A DNA stretch of 64,000 nt from Rhodospirillaceae bacterium (lineage in GTDB: Bacteria > Pseudomonadota > Alphaproteobacteria > Rhodospirillales > Rhodospirillaceae): positions 186,001 through 250,000 of the forward strand of contig JAVJSV010000016.1 of assembly GCA_040219235.1 (NCBI GenBank), written 5' to 3'. The position numbers and the translations under genes were made by a program. A model generated the notes under the pieces. It worked only from the letters and a program-made list of their open reading frames with translations, had not been told where the DNA came from and made no database searches. Every line of letters starts with the position of its first letter. Positions within the stretch are counted from its first letter, which is position 1. Positions 9,902 to 18,270 of this stretch are shown here, in pieces.

Positions 9902-9919
9902 TTATCCACATTATCCACA
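9902..9919 (+). promoter_or_regulatory. two abutting DnaA boxes upstream of ssb
   Basis: TTATCCACA occurs twice head-to-tail with no gap (9902-9910 and 9911-9919), a perfect match to the strong DnaA box. It lies about 110 bp before the ssb start in an A-rich stretch. No other box or origin-like array is near, so control of ssb by DnaA is more likely than an origin. Confidence 0.65.
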
Positions 9920-10028
9920 GGCAGATGCCGGCTTCAGGCCAAACTTATCGTTTGAGCCGCAGCATAATGCTTGCCTCGCGTGCCGCGCTGAGTATCGTGT
10001 GGCATCACTAGTTCATAGGAGTTCCGGC

Positions 10029-10502
10029 ATGGCTGGCAGCGTAAATAAGGTCATTCTCATTGGTAATCTGGGGCGTGACCCTGAAGTCCGTTCAATGCAA
10101 AACGGCGGTAAAGTTGCCAACCTCAGCATTGCGACGTCTGAGAACTGGAAAGACAAGAACACCGGGGAGCGTAAAGAAAAGACGGAATGGCATCGGGTCG
10201 TCATTTTTGGAAGCCTGGCAGACATTGCGGAGCGCTATCTCAAAAAGGGTTCTAAAGTATATGTCAGCGGGCAATTGCAGACCCGCAAATGGACCGACCA
10301 GAGCGGCACAGAGAAATACACCACGGAAGTGGTGCTGCAGGGGTATGGCGGCGAATTGACCATGCTGGATGGCCGTGGTGACGGTGCTGGCGGCGGCGGC
10401 GGTTATGGCGCATCCGAACCTTCTGGCGCTGGCGGTGGAGATGGCGGCGGATGGGATTCAGGTCCGTCCGGCGGCGATATGGACGACGATATTCCGTTTT
10501 AA
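10029..10502 (+). CDS. ssb: single-stranded DNA-binding protein
   Basis: Coats single-stranded DNA in replication, recombination and repair. The 157-residue protein starts [20 protein letters not shown], the classical OB-fold opening. It runs to about residue 110 and is followed by a Gly-rich flexible linker and the acidic tip MDDDIPF, which recruits partner proteins. An upstream in-frame ATG (9858) would add 57 residues unrelated to SSB; the AGGAG at 10017-10021 selects ATG 10029. The DnaA boxes lie upstream. Confidence 0.97.
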   Translation: MAGSVNKVILIGNLGRDPEVRSMQNGGKVANLSIATSENWKDKNTGERKEKTEWHRVVIFGSLADIAERYLKKGSKVYVSGQLQTRKWTDQSGTEKYTTEVVLQGYGGELTMLDGRGDGAGGGGGYGASEPSGAGGGDGGGWDSGPSGGDMDDDIPF

Positions 10503-10924
10503 GTTATCTCAACACCTACGCTAAATAGCACGCTATTTATACTGTATTTTAGGTCTCAGAGACCCCGAGTCTGTCCACTATATGTAGTGGATGACGGCGT
10601 GTGCGTGTTTTCAGCTGACCATGCAATTTCCGGCCAGACTCAGGTGCAGGGAAAAGTGTTGTTAAGTATCTGTAATATATAGATTAATTATAATACTGCG
10701 GTGTCGAAAAGCCGGTCGCCCAATCCGCGCGGCCCAGGGGTTATGATGGTTGGATTTATGTCACGCTGTCTGGTACATTTTGGGATCGGAAATTAACAAT
10801 ACCAACGTTTTAGACCCTCTGAGCAGGGCACCAATTCTTGAGCATGGATAGGCTGATATGCTGAGCGGCATAGACGCCCCGGATATTGGTCAGAATTGGC
10901 TTACCTTTACCACCGAGTAGTATT
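10503..10924. other. ssb-gyrA intergenic region with three hairpins
   Basis: No coding sequence is seen in these 422 bp. Three short inverted repeats follow ssb: TAAATAG-CACG-CTATTTA (10522-10539), GGTCTC-A-GAGACC (10552-10564) and TCCACTA-TATG-TAGTGGA (10574-10591). None has a proper T-run. An AT-rich tract with TATAAT at 10689-10694 lies further on and may belong to the gyrA promoter, but no -35 is correctly spaced. Confidence 0.5.
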
Positions 10925-13684
10925 TTGAGCGAACCCACAGAAGACCCCCCCATCTACGATATTTCCACCGTCACCATCGAAGACGAAATGAAGCGGTCCT
11001 ACCTGGATTACGCCATGAGCGTGATTGTCAGCCGGGCTTTGCCAGATGTGCGGGACGGCCTGAAGCCGGTTCATCGCCGTATTTTGTTTGCGATGAAAGA
11101 AAGCGGCTACGAATACAACAAGCCCTTCCGCAAATCAGCGCGCATCGTCGGGGATGTGATGGGTAAGTATCACCCCCATGGTGACCAAGCGATTTACGAC
11201 GCCATGGTGCGTATGGCGCAGACCTTCTCGATGCGGCTGCCTTTAATCAACGGTCAGGGCAACTTTGGGTCCATGGATGGCGATCCCCCGGCGGCCATGC
11301 GTTACACCGAGGCGCGGCTGCAAAAGGCAGCGCACAGCCTGATTGACGACATCGACAAAGAAACTGTTGATTTTCAGCCCAACTATGACGAAACCGTTTA
11401 TGAGCCTGTTGTTTTGCCAGCCCGGTTCCCGAATTTGCTGGTCAACGGCGCGGGCGGCATCGCTGTGGGTATGGCGACCAATATTCCGCCCCATAATCTG
11501 GGCGAGGTGATCAACGCCTGTTGTGCGTTGATTGATGACCCGAACACCACTGATGAAGCCTTGATTGACTTGGTGCCAGGGCCAGATTTTCCCACCGGGG
11601 CGATTATTTTAGGCCAAACCGGCGCGCGGGCGGCTTATGCCACGGGCCGGGGGTCGGTGCTGATCCGTGGCCGGGCCGAAATCGAAGACATGGGCAAGGA
11701 CCGCGAAGCCATTGTCATCACCGAGGTGCCATATCAGGTCAACAAAGCCTCCATGGTTGAGAAAATCGCCGAGTTGGTGCGCGAAAAACGCATTGAGGGC
11801 ATTTCTGACCTGCGCGATGAATCCGACCGCAATGGCGTGCGGGTTGTGGTCGAGGTCAAACGCGACACGCAAGCCGATGTGGTGTTGAACCAGCTTTATA
11901 GATTTACACCGCTGCAAACCAGTTTTGGCATGAACATGCTGGCCATTAATGGTGGCCGCCCAGAACTGCTGAATCTGCGGCAAATTCTGACGGCGTTTAT
12001 CACCTTCCGCGAGGAAGTCATTCGCCGCCGGACGGTGTTTGAATTGGGCCAGGCCCGCGACCGGGCACACGTATTGGTTGGCTTGGCCATCGCGGTTGCC
12101 AATCTGGATGAAGTGATTGCGTTGATCCGGGCGGCGCCTGATGCACAAACCGCCCGTGAAGGCTTGATGGCAAAGGCCTGGCCAGCGGCTGATGTTGAGC
12201 CATTGATCGAAATTATTGATGAGCCGGACCGCAAAGTTATTGATGGGGCGTATACCCTCTCTGAAACCCAGGCCAAGGCGATTTTGGATCTGCGTCTGCA
12301 CCGTTTGACGGGGCTGGAGCGCGAAAAGATTCACAATGAACTGCGCGAGTTAGGCGATCAGATCGTTGATTTCCTCGATATTCTGCGGTCCCGTGAGCGC
12401 CTTTACAGCATCATGCGCCAAGAATTGGTTGATATGAAAGAAGAGTACGCCACCCCGCGGCGCACTGAGATTTCGTACAACGAGTTTGAGACTGACATCG
12501 AGGACTTAATTCAGCGCGAAGATATGGTCTGTACGGTCACCAACGCCGGCTACATCAAACGTGTGCCGCTCTCGACCTATCGCGCCCAGCGGCGCGGCGG
12601 CAAGGGGCGAGCCGGGATGTCCACCAAGGACGAGGATTTCGTGACGTCCTTGTATGTGGTGAACACTCATACCCCGCTGTTGTTTTTCTCGACCACAGGC
12701 ATGGTGTACACGCTTAAGGTTTACAAACTTCCCCTGGGTACGCCGCAAGCCCGCGGTAAGGCGATGGTGAATTTGCTGCCTCTGAGTGAGGGGGAAACGA
12801 TTTCCACCGTGATGCCATTGCCGGAGGATGAGTCCGCCTGGGCTGATTTGAATGTGATGTTTGCCACCACATCGGGCAATGTCCGGCGCAACGCGCTGTC
12901 TGATTTTACCAATGTGATGCGCAACGGCAAGATTGCCATGAAGTTGAACGACGGTGACCGATTGGTCGGCGTTGCGGTGTGTGACGACTCAAAAGACGTG
13001 CTGCTCTCAACCCAATCCGGCAAGGCCATTCGGTTCCCGGTTGGCGATGTGCGGGTGTTTGCCGGACGGTCTTCGGTTGGGGTGCGCGGTGTGCGCCTGG
13101 GCAAAGACGACACCGTGATTTCCATGACGATCCTGCATCACATGGAGTTCGACACGGAAACCCGCGATGCCTACCTCAAGCAGTCGCGAAAATTGCGGGG
13201 TATGGACGAGGACGAAGCTGAAGCCGCCGAAGAGGCAGGTGACGCGCCGAACATCAGCGACGAAGATTTCGCGCGTATGTCAGAGGGCGAGGAGTTTATC
13301 CTCACAGTCACGCGCAAAGGCTACGGCAAGCGGACATCCGCGTATGAGTACCGCATCACCAAACGTGGCGGGCAGGGTGTGACCGCCATTGCCACCAATG
13401 CCCGCAACGGCAATGTGGTGGCTGCGTTTCCCGTTGAGTCTGACGATGAAGCCATGATGATTACGGATGCGGGCAAAGTTATTCGTATTCCGGTTGGGGA
13501 TATCCGGATCGCCGGACGGGCGACGCAGGGGGTGACCTTGTTCTCAACAGCGGCTGATGAAGAGGTTATGTCGGTCGCACATCTGCGCAAGGACGAAGAC
13601 GAAGAAGAAGAAGACGAAGAGGACTCGGCTGGTGATGCTGCTGAGGCTGAGGCTGGCGAACAAGGTAGCCCGGACGATGAGTGA
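10925..13684 (+). CDS. gyrA: DNA gyrase subunit A
   Basis: Breaks and rejoins DNA in the A2B2 gyrase that introduces negative supercoils. With the TTG start at 10925 (MSEPTEDPP) it has 919 residues; a further TTG at 10886 and an ATG at 10988 are alternatives. The catalytic Tyr is Y127 in AAMRYTE. The GyrA box QRRGGKG is present, which separates it from ParC. In the quinolone region the sequence is [10 protein letters not shown]: the position of E. coli Ser83 is Gln88 and that of Asp87 is Asp92. The C-terminal beta-pinwheel is followed by a long Asp/Glu-rich tail. It overlaps coaD by 8 bp. Confidence 0.97.
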   Translation: MSEPTEDPPIYDISTVTIEDEMKRSYLDYAMSVIVSRALPDVRDGLKPVHRRILFAMKESGYEYNKPFRKSARIVGDVMGKYHPHGDQAIYDAMVRMAQTFSMRLPLINGQGNFGSMDGDPPAAMRYTEARLQKAAHSLIDDIDKETVDFQPNYDETVYEPVVLPARFPNLLVNGAGGIAVGMATNIPPHNLGEVINACCALIDDPNTTDEALIDLVPGPDFPTGAIILGQTGARAAYATGRGSVLIRGRAEIEDMGKDREAIVITEVPYQVNKASMVEKIAELVREKRIEGISDLRDESDRNGVRVVVEVKRDTQADVVLNQLYRFTPLQTSFGMNMLAINGGRPELLNLRQILTAFITFREEVIRRRTVFELGQARDRAHVLVGLAIAVANLDEVIALIRAAPDAQTAREGLMAKAWPAADVEPLIEIIDEPDRKVIDGAYTLSETQAKAILDLRLHRLTGLEREKIHNELRELGDQIVDFLDILRSRERLYSIMRQELVDMKEEYATPRRTEISYNEFETDIEDLIQREDMVCTVTNAGYIKRVPLSTYRAQRRGGKGRAGMSTKDEDFVTSLYVVNTHTPLLFFSTTGMVYTLKVYKLPLGTPQARGKAMVNLLPLSEGETISTVMPLPEDESAWADLNVMFATTSGNVRRNALSDFTNVMRNGKIAMKLNDGDRLVGVAVCDDSKDVLLSTQSGKAIRFPVGDVRVFAGRSSVGVRGVRLGKDDTVISMTILHHMEFDTETRDAYLKQSRKLRGMDEDEAEAAEEAGDAPNISDEDFARMSEGEEFILTVTRKGYGKRTSAYEYRITKRGGQGVTAIATNARNGNVVAAFPVESDDEAMMITDAGKVIRIPVGDIRIAGRATQGVTLFSTAADEEVMSVAHLRKDEDEEEEDEEDSAGDAAEAEAGEQGSPDDE

Positions 13685-14198
13685 TCCTGAGGCGCAACTT
13701 TTAATTGGCGTTTATCCCGGCACCTTCGATCCCATCACGAATGGGCACCTGGATATCATCACCCGTGCAACAAAGGTGGTTGATAAGCTGGTCGTCGGCG
13801 TTGCGGCCAATGCGGGGAAGGGGCCGCTGTTCACGCTGGAAGAGCGCGTGGAGATGTGCCGCACACAAATTGCGGCGTTGCCCTCCGAAATAGTCCGTGT
13901 GCCTGTAGAGGTGGTCTCGTTCGATATGCTGCTGATGGATTTTGTTACGAAAATTGGCGGGCGGGTTATCGTACGTGGTCTGCGCGCTGTGTCTGACTTT
14001 GAATATGAGTTTCAGATGGCGGGCATGAACGCGCGACTGAATCCGGCTGTTGAAACGACCTTCTTGATGGCGTCTGAGCGCAATCAGTTTATCTCGTCGC
14101 GCTTTGTTAAAGAGATCGGCAGATTTGGCGGCGATATTACTCATTTTGTACCGAAGGTGGTGGCCGAGCAGGTGGCCAAAGCCTTCAAGGACAAATAG
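13677..14198 (+). CDS. coaD: phosphopantetheine adenylyltransferase
   Basis: Catalyses the fourth step of coenzyme A synthesis, phosphopantetheine plus ATP to dephospho-CoA. The 173-residue protein has the nucleotidyltransferase motif [13 protein letters not shown] near the N-terminus, [13 protein letters not shown] in the middle, and [14 protein letters not shown] late, all typical of CoaD. The start ATG at 13677 overlaps the gyrA stop, so the two are probably translationally coupled. A longer frame opening at 13557 lies inside gyrA and adds only unrelated residues. Confidence 0.97.
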   Translation: MSDPEAQLLIGVYPGTFDPITNGHLDIITRATKVVDKLVVGVAANAGKGPLFTLEERVEMCRTQIAALPSEIVRVPVEVVSFDMLLMDFVTKIGGRVIVRGLRAVSDFEYEFQMAGMNARLNPAVETTFLMASERNQFISSRFVKEIGRFGGDITHFVPKVVAEQVAKAFKDK

Positions 14199-14301
14199 CC
14201 GCCACACTTTATCCTATAATCGAGACTTGAGCGCCGCAGCGCGATTGGGTAAACCGGCATCGGAAGCCGAACTTCCTCAGGAAAATTTTGGAGACTTTGG
14301 C

Positions 14302-14856
14302 ATGAAATCTTTGATCAGTTGGGTAGCGGGGGCCCTTTTTGCAATGACAACAGCAGCAAATGCGCAACCGACAGACCTGGATCCGGAAAACACAATTTAT
14401 ATGGACCTGGAATATGGCCGCGTGGTTATTGCGCTGCGCCCGGATTTGGCGCCCAACCATGTGGAGCGTTTTAAAGAGCTCTCCCGCTCCGGTTTTTATG
14501 ATGGTCTAACCTGGCACCGCGTGATTGAGGGCTTTATGGCTCAAACCGGTGATCCTGTTGGTGACGGAACGGGGGGGTCAAACCTGCCCAACTTGAAAGC
14601 TGAGTTTAACGACGAAAAGCATACGCGCGGTGCGCTTTCCATGGCCCGGGCGTCTGATATCAACTCGGCCAACAGCCAATTTTATGTGGTTTTGGATGAT
14701 GCAAATCACCTGGATGGTCAATATACCTATTTTGGCCATGTGGTTGAGGGCATGGAATTCGTTGATCAGATCCGCAAGGGAAATCCGGCGCGGAATGGCA
14801 CAGTCACCTATCCCGACCGCATTATTCAGATGCAGATCATGGCCGACGCCGAGTAA
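14302..14856 (+). CDS. exported cyclophilin-type peptidyl-prolyl isomerase
   Basis: Accelerates cis-trans isomerisation of proline bonds, here probably in the periplasm. It has 184 residues and begins with a Sec signal peptide ending TAANA-QP. The cyclophilin core shows YDGLTWHRVIEGFMAQTGDP and ARASDINSANSQFYV, with the catalytic Arg in WHRV. Start ATG 14302 is preceded by GGAGA; a longer reading from 14104 overlaps coaD and destroys the signal peptide. Its place after gyrA-coaD is common in alphaproteobacteria. Confidence 0.94.
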   Translation: MKSLISWVAGALFAMTTAANAQPTDLDPENTIYMDLEYGRVVIALRPDLAPNHVERFKELSRSGFYDGLTWHRVIEGFMAQTGDPVGDGTGGSNLPNLKAEFNDEKHTRGALSMARASDINSANSQFYVVLDDANHLDGQYTYFGHVVEGMEFVDQIRKGNPARNGTVTYPDRIIQMQIMADAE

Positions 14857-14974
14857 CAGACCTAAGTTTTTAGCAGGCATTCCCCACAGAATGTCTTAGA
14901 TGCTTGACCGGCCCGAGGGTGCTGCCTATGGTGCGCCGCACTTGGGGCCGGATCAAGCTGGTTATACAAGTTAA

Positions 14975-15050
14975 GAGCCCATAGCTCAGGTGGTAGAGCA
15001 GCTGACTTTTAATCAGCGGGTCGCAGGTTCGAGTCCTGCTGGGCTCACCA
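14975..15050 (+). tRNA. tRNA-Lys (anticodon UUU)
   Basis: A full cloverleaf: acceptor GAGCCCA pairs with TGGGCTC, D-arm GCTC..GAGC, anticodon stem GCTGA/TCAGC with loop CTTTTAA (anticodon 15008-15010), T-arm GCAGG-TTCGAGT-CCTGC. It has discriminator A and encoded CCA. It is followed by repeated copies of its own 3' end. Confidence 0.97.
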
Positions 15051-15296
15051 ATACTTTTATATCCGATCAGTACGATGGCAGGACGGCGTTATTCACCCTG
15101 AACCTGCGTCTGTTTTTTGCTCGGCTTCGCGCAGAGGCGGTTCGAGTCCGGCTGGGTTCACCAATTCCTTTATATCCGATCAGTACGATGGCAGGGCGTC
15201 GTTATTCACCCTGAACCTGCTATTTATGTTTGCTCGGCTTCGCGCCGAGGCGGTTCGAGTCCGTCTGGGTTCACCAATTTCCTCATATGTGATCAG
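15026..15296 (+). repeat. tandem 113-bp repeats carrying the tRNA-Lys 3' end
   Basis: The unit starts in the tRNA T-arm (GGTTCGAGTCC) and recurs at 15026, 15139 and 15252, exactly 113 bp apart. The third copy fades after about 45 bp. Each copy holds T-loop, acceptor 3' strand and ACCA (25 bp), then ATATCCGATCAGTACGATGG-like spacer and TTATTCACCCTGAACCTG. Before the second and third starts lies the hairpin CTCGGC-TTCGC-GCCGAG (imperfect in unit 1). The layout resembles the tail repeats behind E. coli tyrT. Short open frames across it are not genes. Confidence 0.9.
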
Positions 15297-15342
15297 CGCT
15301 GTAATCGTCCACCTGCGCTGGGATAATTCGCCAATGGTGGAC

Positions 15343-16314
15343 CTACCGTGCCACTTTCACCCGTTGCGTCTGCCTCAGCTCGTCATCAAAGTCACCCGCC
15401 AGAAACTTGGCGATATCGGTGTTAACAGGGTCTGGGGCTTCGATGTAGGGGTAGTGGCCCAGACCTTCATACTTCTTGAGAACGGTGGGCGCGCCGGTCA
15501 TCCAATGCTCAATAACATCGGCTTCCAGATGTACGACGGTTGGGTTGCTCATGCCCCATATCAAAAGGGTTGGGGCGTTGATTTTAGACAGGATTGTTTG
15601 CGGGTCGCCGGTTTCAAAAAAGTACTTTGAGGCGGGCGTCGTGTTGCCACGTCGATTGATGTCGAAGGCAAGTTCAAGAAACCAATCCGGGGCATCGGCG
15701 TCGGATGGAAAGTTGCGATTGACGTTATAGGACCAGTACTCAAGCGGTTTGACCGGCATATCGTCCCACTGGGCGGTATCGCCACGGTCGCGGTTAGGGT
15801 CGGTCGAAGCGGTGCGCGGCATGCCCGCGGAATTGATGAGGACGAGGCGTGTTACCTTTTCGGGATGTTGGGCGGCGTACCGGAACCCAACACTGCCGCC
15901 GCTGGAGGTTGCGATCAGGTCAAAAGTGTCGAGGTTCAGTTTTTCAACGAAGCCTTCCACAATCTCGACGTTGCGCCCGATGAGGTCAAACTTGCCGCCT
16001 GGGGGGTCTTTCGTTTCAGGACCGCTGAGTCCGACATTTGGAAAATCCAGGCGGATGACCCTGTAATTCGGGATCAGAGTTTCAGCCAACAGATCCCACG
16101 CTTTCAGATTAAAGAACGAGGCATGAAGCAGCAGGACCACTGGCCCTTGTCCTTCATCGCGATAATGAATCTCCGCCCCGTCAACGTCGATATAGCGGGT
16201 GCCTTCGTCGGCGTATTTTTCGCGAAGGTCAGACAGACTTATTTGCGTTAAATCGTCTGCGATCACCGAGAAGTTGGTCACGAGTAAAGCAAGGACGAGG
16301 GCGAGATGTTTCAT
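15343..16314 (-). CDS. exported alpha/beta hydrolase
   Basis: 323 residues with a Sec signal peptide (1 to about 19, ending SVIA-DD). The alpha/beta-hydrolase core shows the oxyanion strand VVLLLHASFFN, a nucleophile elbow ATSSGGS, and a late His in EGLGHYPYIEAP. The usual catalytic acid after strand 7 is not clear: the segment reads LLIWGMSNPTV, with Asn where Asp is common. It may use a displaced acid or be a weak hydrolase. The substrate is unknown. It is a single leftward gene between the tRNA repeats and the divergent ABC operon. Confidence 0.85.
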   Translation of the reverse strand: MKHLALVLALLVTNFSVIADDLTQISLSDLREKYADEGTRYIDVDGAEIHYRDEGQGPVVLLLHASFFNLKAWDLLAETLIPNYRVIRLDFPNVGLSGPETKDPPGGKFDLIGRNVEIVEGFVEKLNLDTFDLIATSSGGSVGFRYAAQHPEKVTRLVLINSAGMPRTASTDPNRDRGDTAQWDDMPVKPLEYWSYNVNRNFPSDADAPDWFLELAFDINRRGNTTPASKYFFETGDPQTILSKINAPTLLIWGMSNPTVVHLEADVIEHWMTGAPTVLKKYEGLGHYPYIEAPDPVNTDIAKFLAGDFDDELRQTQRVKVAR

Positions 16315-16579
16315 TTAACCACCTTTAGTGAACCGTAGAGCTAATGCTTTGGTAGGCACAATCATGAACGAGTGCAAGGGTGATCGTCATTTACTGCTGT
16401 TCAGATTTTGCCATACCTAGCCATAATTCCTTACAGTCTTGAAATGATGTGGTTTCTGGCGAAATTTTGCCTTCTTTCCTGTGCCCATGGGGCTTGAAAT
16501 CGTTTATGACTGCTGCCAAATCTTCCGCTGTATTCCGGTTTTCGGGCTGTCGGCGGCAGGCTTAAAGGAGGCACGCAGC

Positions 16580-17536
16580 ATGGAAAGCATGGTCGAACTA
16601 GACCAGATCTCAAAACACTTCGGATCGTTCGTTGCGGTTGATGGTATCAGCTTGAACGTGCAGCGCGGCGAGGTGCTTGGATTTCTGGGGCCAAACGGGG
16701 CTGGAAAATCAACCACCATGCGCATGGTGGCGGGGTTTCTAACGCCAACCTCCGGTACGGCTAAAGTCTGCGGCTATGATGTTGCGCTTGAACCGGTCAA
16801 AGTGAAATCAATGCTGGGGTATATGGCGGAAGGCTCGCCATCATACGACGACATGACGGTGCGCGCGTTTTTGACCTTTATTGCCGATGTGCGGGGGCTG
16901 ACCGGCGCTGCGGCGCGATCACAGATTGATGATGTGATTACCAAAGTAAGTTTAGAGCCGGTGATTGACCGGCCCATTGATGTGCTGTCCAAGGGTTTCA
17001 AGCGGCGCGTTGGTTTGGCACAGGCGATTTTGCATGATCCACCGGTGCTCATTTTGGATGAGCCGACCGATGGCTTGGACCCTAATCAGAAGCACCAAGT
17101 GCGCTCATTGATTCAAGACATGGCCGCCGAGAAGGCGATTATTGTCTCGACGCATATCCTGGAAGAAGTTGAAGCTGTGTGCACCCGCGCGGTGATTATC
17201 GGCAGTGGGAGGTTATTGGCGGACGGCACGTCGGACCAGTTATTAAGCATGTTACCTGAACATAACGCGATTTGTGTAGTGCTGCCGTCAGGGACAGCTG
17301 AGATTGCGACGCACCAGTTAAAGACCTTGGCCGGTGTGGCTGATGTGACGCAAGTCCCGTTGACCAATGGCGAGGTTGAGTTGCGCTGCTTACCCCAAAA
17401 CGGTGCGGTCCTCATTGAAGGCGTTGTCGGTAATTTGCGCGCCAACGGCGTTGCCTATTCGCAACTCTATGTCCATCGCGGCGACCTTGATGCCGTCTTC
17501 CGGCAAATCACAGCGGGAGGATCGCACCATGCGTAA
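16580..17536 (+). CDS. ABC transporter ATP-binding protein (GldA-type)
   Basis: Cytoplasmic ATPase of 318 residues that drives the membrane partner encoded next. Walker A is GPNGAGKST, the signature region is LSKGFKRRVGLAQAI, Walker B is VLILDEPTDGLD and the H-loop is IIVSTH. A C-terminal extension of about 90 residues follows the ATPase domain. Start ATG 16580 is chosen because AAAGGAGG (16564-16571) precedes it. The stop overlaps the permease start by 8 bp. The four-gene set resembles the Gld-type exporter family; outside Bacteroidetes its cargo is not known. Confidence 0.93.
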   Translation: MESMVELDQISKHFGSFVAVDGISLNVQRGEVLGFLGPNGAGKSTTMRMVAGFLTPTSGTAKVCGYDVALEPVKVKSMLGYMAEGSPSYDDMTVRAFLTFIADVRGLTGAAARSQIDDVITKVSLEPVIDRPIDVLSKGFKRRVGLAQAILHDPPVLILDEPTDGLDPNQKHQVRSLIQDMAAEKAIIVSTHILEEVEAVCTRAVIIGSGRLLADGTSDQLLSMLPEHNAICVVLPSGTAEIATHQLKTLAGVADVTQVPLTNGEVELRCLPQNGAVLIEGVVGNLRANGVAYSQLYVHRGDLDAVFRQITAGGSHHA

Positions 17537-18263
17537 TCTTTGGATCATTGCGAAACGTGAACTCTATGGCTACTTCACAACGCCGATGGCGTTTGTTTTT
17601 ATCGCGATCTTTGTGGCCTTGACGGGTGCGTTTACATTTTACATCGGGCGTTTCTTTGACAGGGGGCAGGCCTCGTTAGAAACATTTTTCAGCTTTCACC
17701 CCTGGCTCTATTTATTGTTGGTGCCGGCAGTGGCGATGCGGCTGTGGTCGGAAGAGCGCAAGAGCGGCACGATTGAGCAATTGCTGACACTACCCATCAC
17801 CACAGCAGATGCGGTGCTTGGTAAATTTCTGGCCGCTTGGATTTTTTGCGGCATCGCCTTGGCGTTAACGTTCCCCTTGTGGATTACAGTGTCCTACTTG
17901 GGTCAACCGGATCATGGCGTGATTGCGCTGAGCTATGTGGGCAGCTTTTTGATGGCGGGCGCTTTTTTGTCTATCGGGGCCTGCATGTCCGCCTTAACCC
18001 GAAATCAAATCATCGCCTTCATTGCGGCGGCGGCGGTGTGCTTCGTGTTCACCATGAGCGGGTTGGACCTGGTGTTGAACTTCTTCCGCGCTTGGGCCCC
18101 AAGTTTCTTGGTCGATGTGATTGCAGCGTCGAGCTTCCTGGTGCGATTTGAATCCGTCACCCGGGGCGTTATGGAATTTCGCGATGCCGTGTTCTTTATA
18201 TCGATGATGGCGTTTTGGCTGTTTGCAACCACGGTTGCGGTCGACGCCAAGAAAGCGGCTTAG
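17529..18263 (+). CDS. ABC transporter permease (GldF-type)
   Basis: 244-residue membrane protein with about six hydrophobic segments, the first being MAFVFIAIFVALTGAFTFYI. ERKSGTIEQLLTLPI is the typical cytoplasmic coupling segment of ABC-2 permeases. ATG 17529 overlaps the ATPase stop (ATGCGTAA). It partners the ATPase and the following GldG-like protein. Confidence 0.92.
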   Translation: MRNLWIIAKRELYGYFTTPMAFVFIAIFVALTGAFTFYIGRFFDRGQASLETFFSFHPWLYLLLVPAVAMRLWSEERKSGTIEQLLTLPITTADAVLGKFLAAWIFCGIALALTFPLWITVSYLGQPDHGVIALSYVGSFLMAGAFLSIGACMSALTRNQIIAFIAAAAVCFVFTMSGLDLVLNFFRAWAPSFLVDVIAASSFLVRFESVTRGVMEFRDAVFFISMMAFWLFATTVAVDAKKAA

Positions 18264-18270
18264 GGAGGGC

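Noticed and set aside
9902-9919. Replication origin at the DnaA boxes
   Set aside because: Only two boxes, no wider array, no AT-rich unwinding element pattern and no dnaA, hemE or parAB gene nearby.
10011-10024. GTTC-N6-GTTC just before ssb
   Set aside because: The spacing is 6, not the 7 required for the alphaproteobacterial LexA box, and the second half overlaps the Shine-Dalgarno region.
10659-10694. TTGTTA and TATAAT as a gyrA promoter
   Set aside because: The two hexamers are 24 bp apart, too far for a sigma-70 promoter; only the AT-rich tract is noted.
15026-15296. CRISPR array or mobile element at the tandem repeats
   Set aside because: The units are long, nearly identical over their whole length and derived from the tRNA, with no unique spacers, cas genes or integrase.
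14990-15630. Short rightward open frames across tRNA-Lys and its repeats
   Set aside because: They follow the repeat period and run into the hydrolase gene on the other strand; no coding signal.
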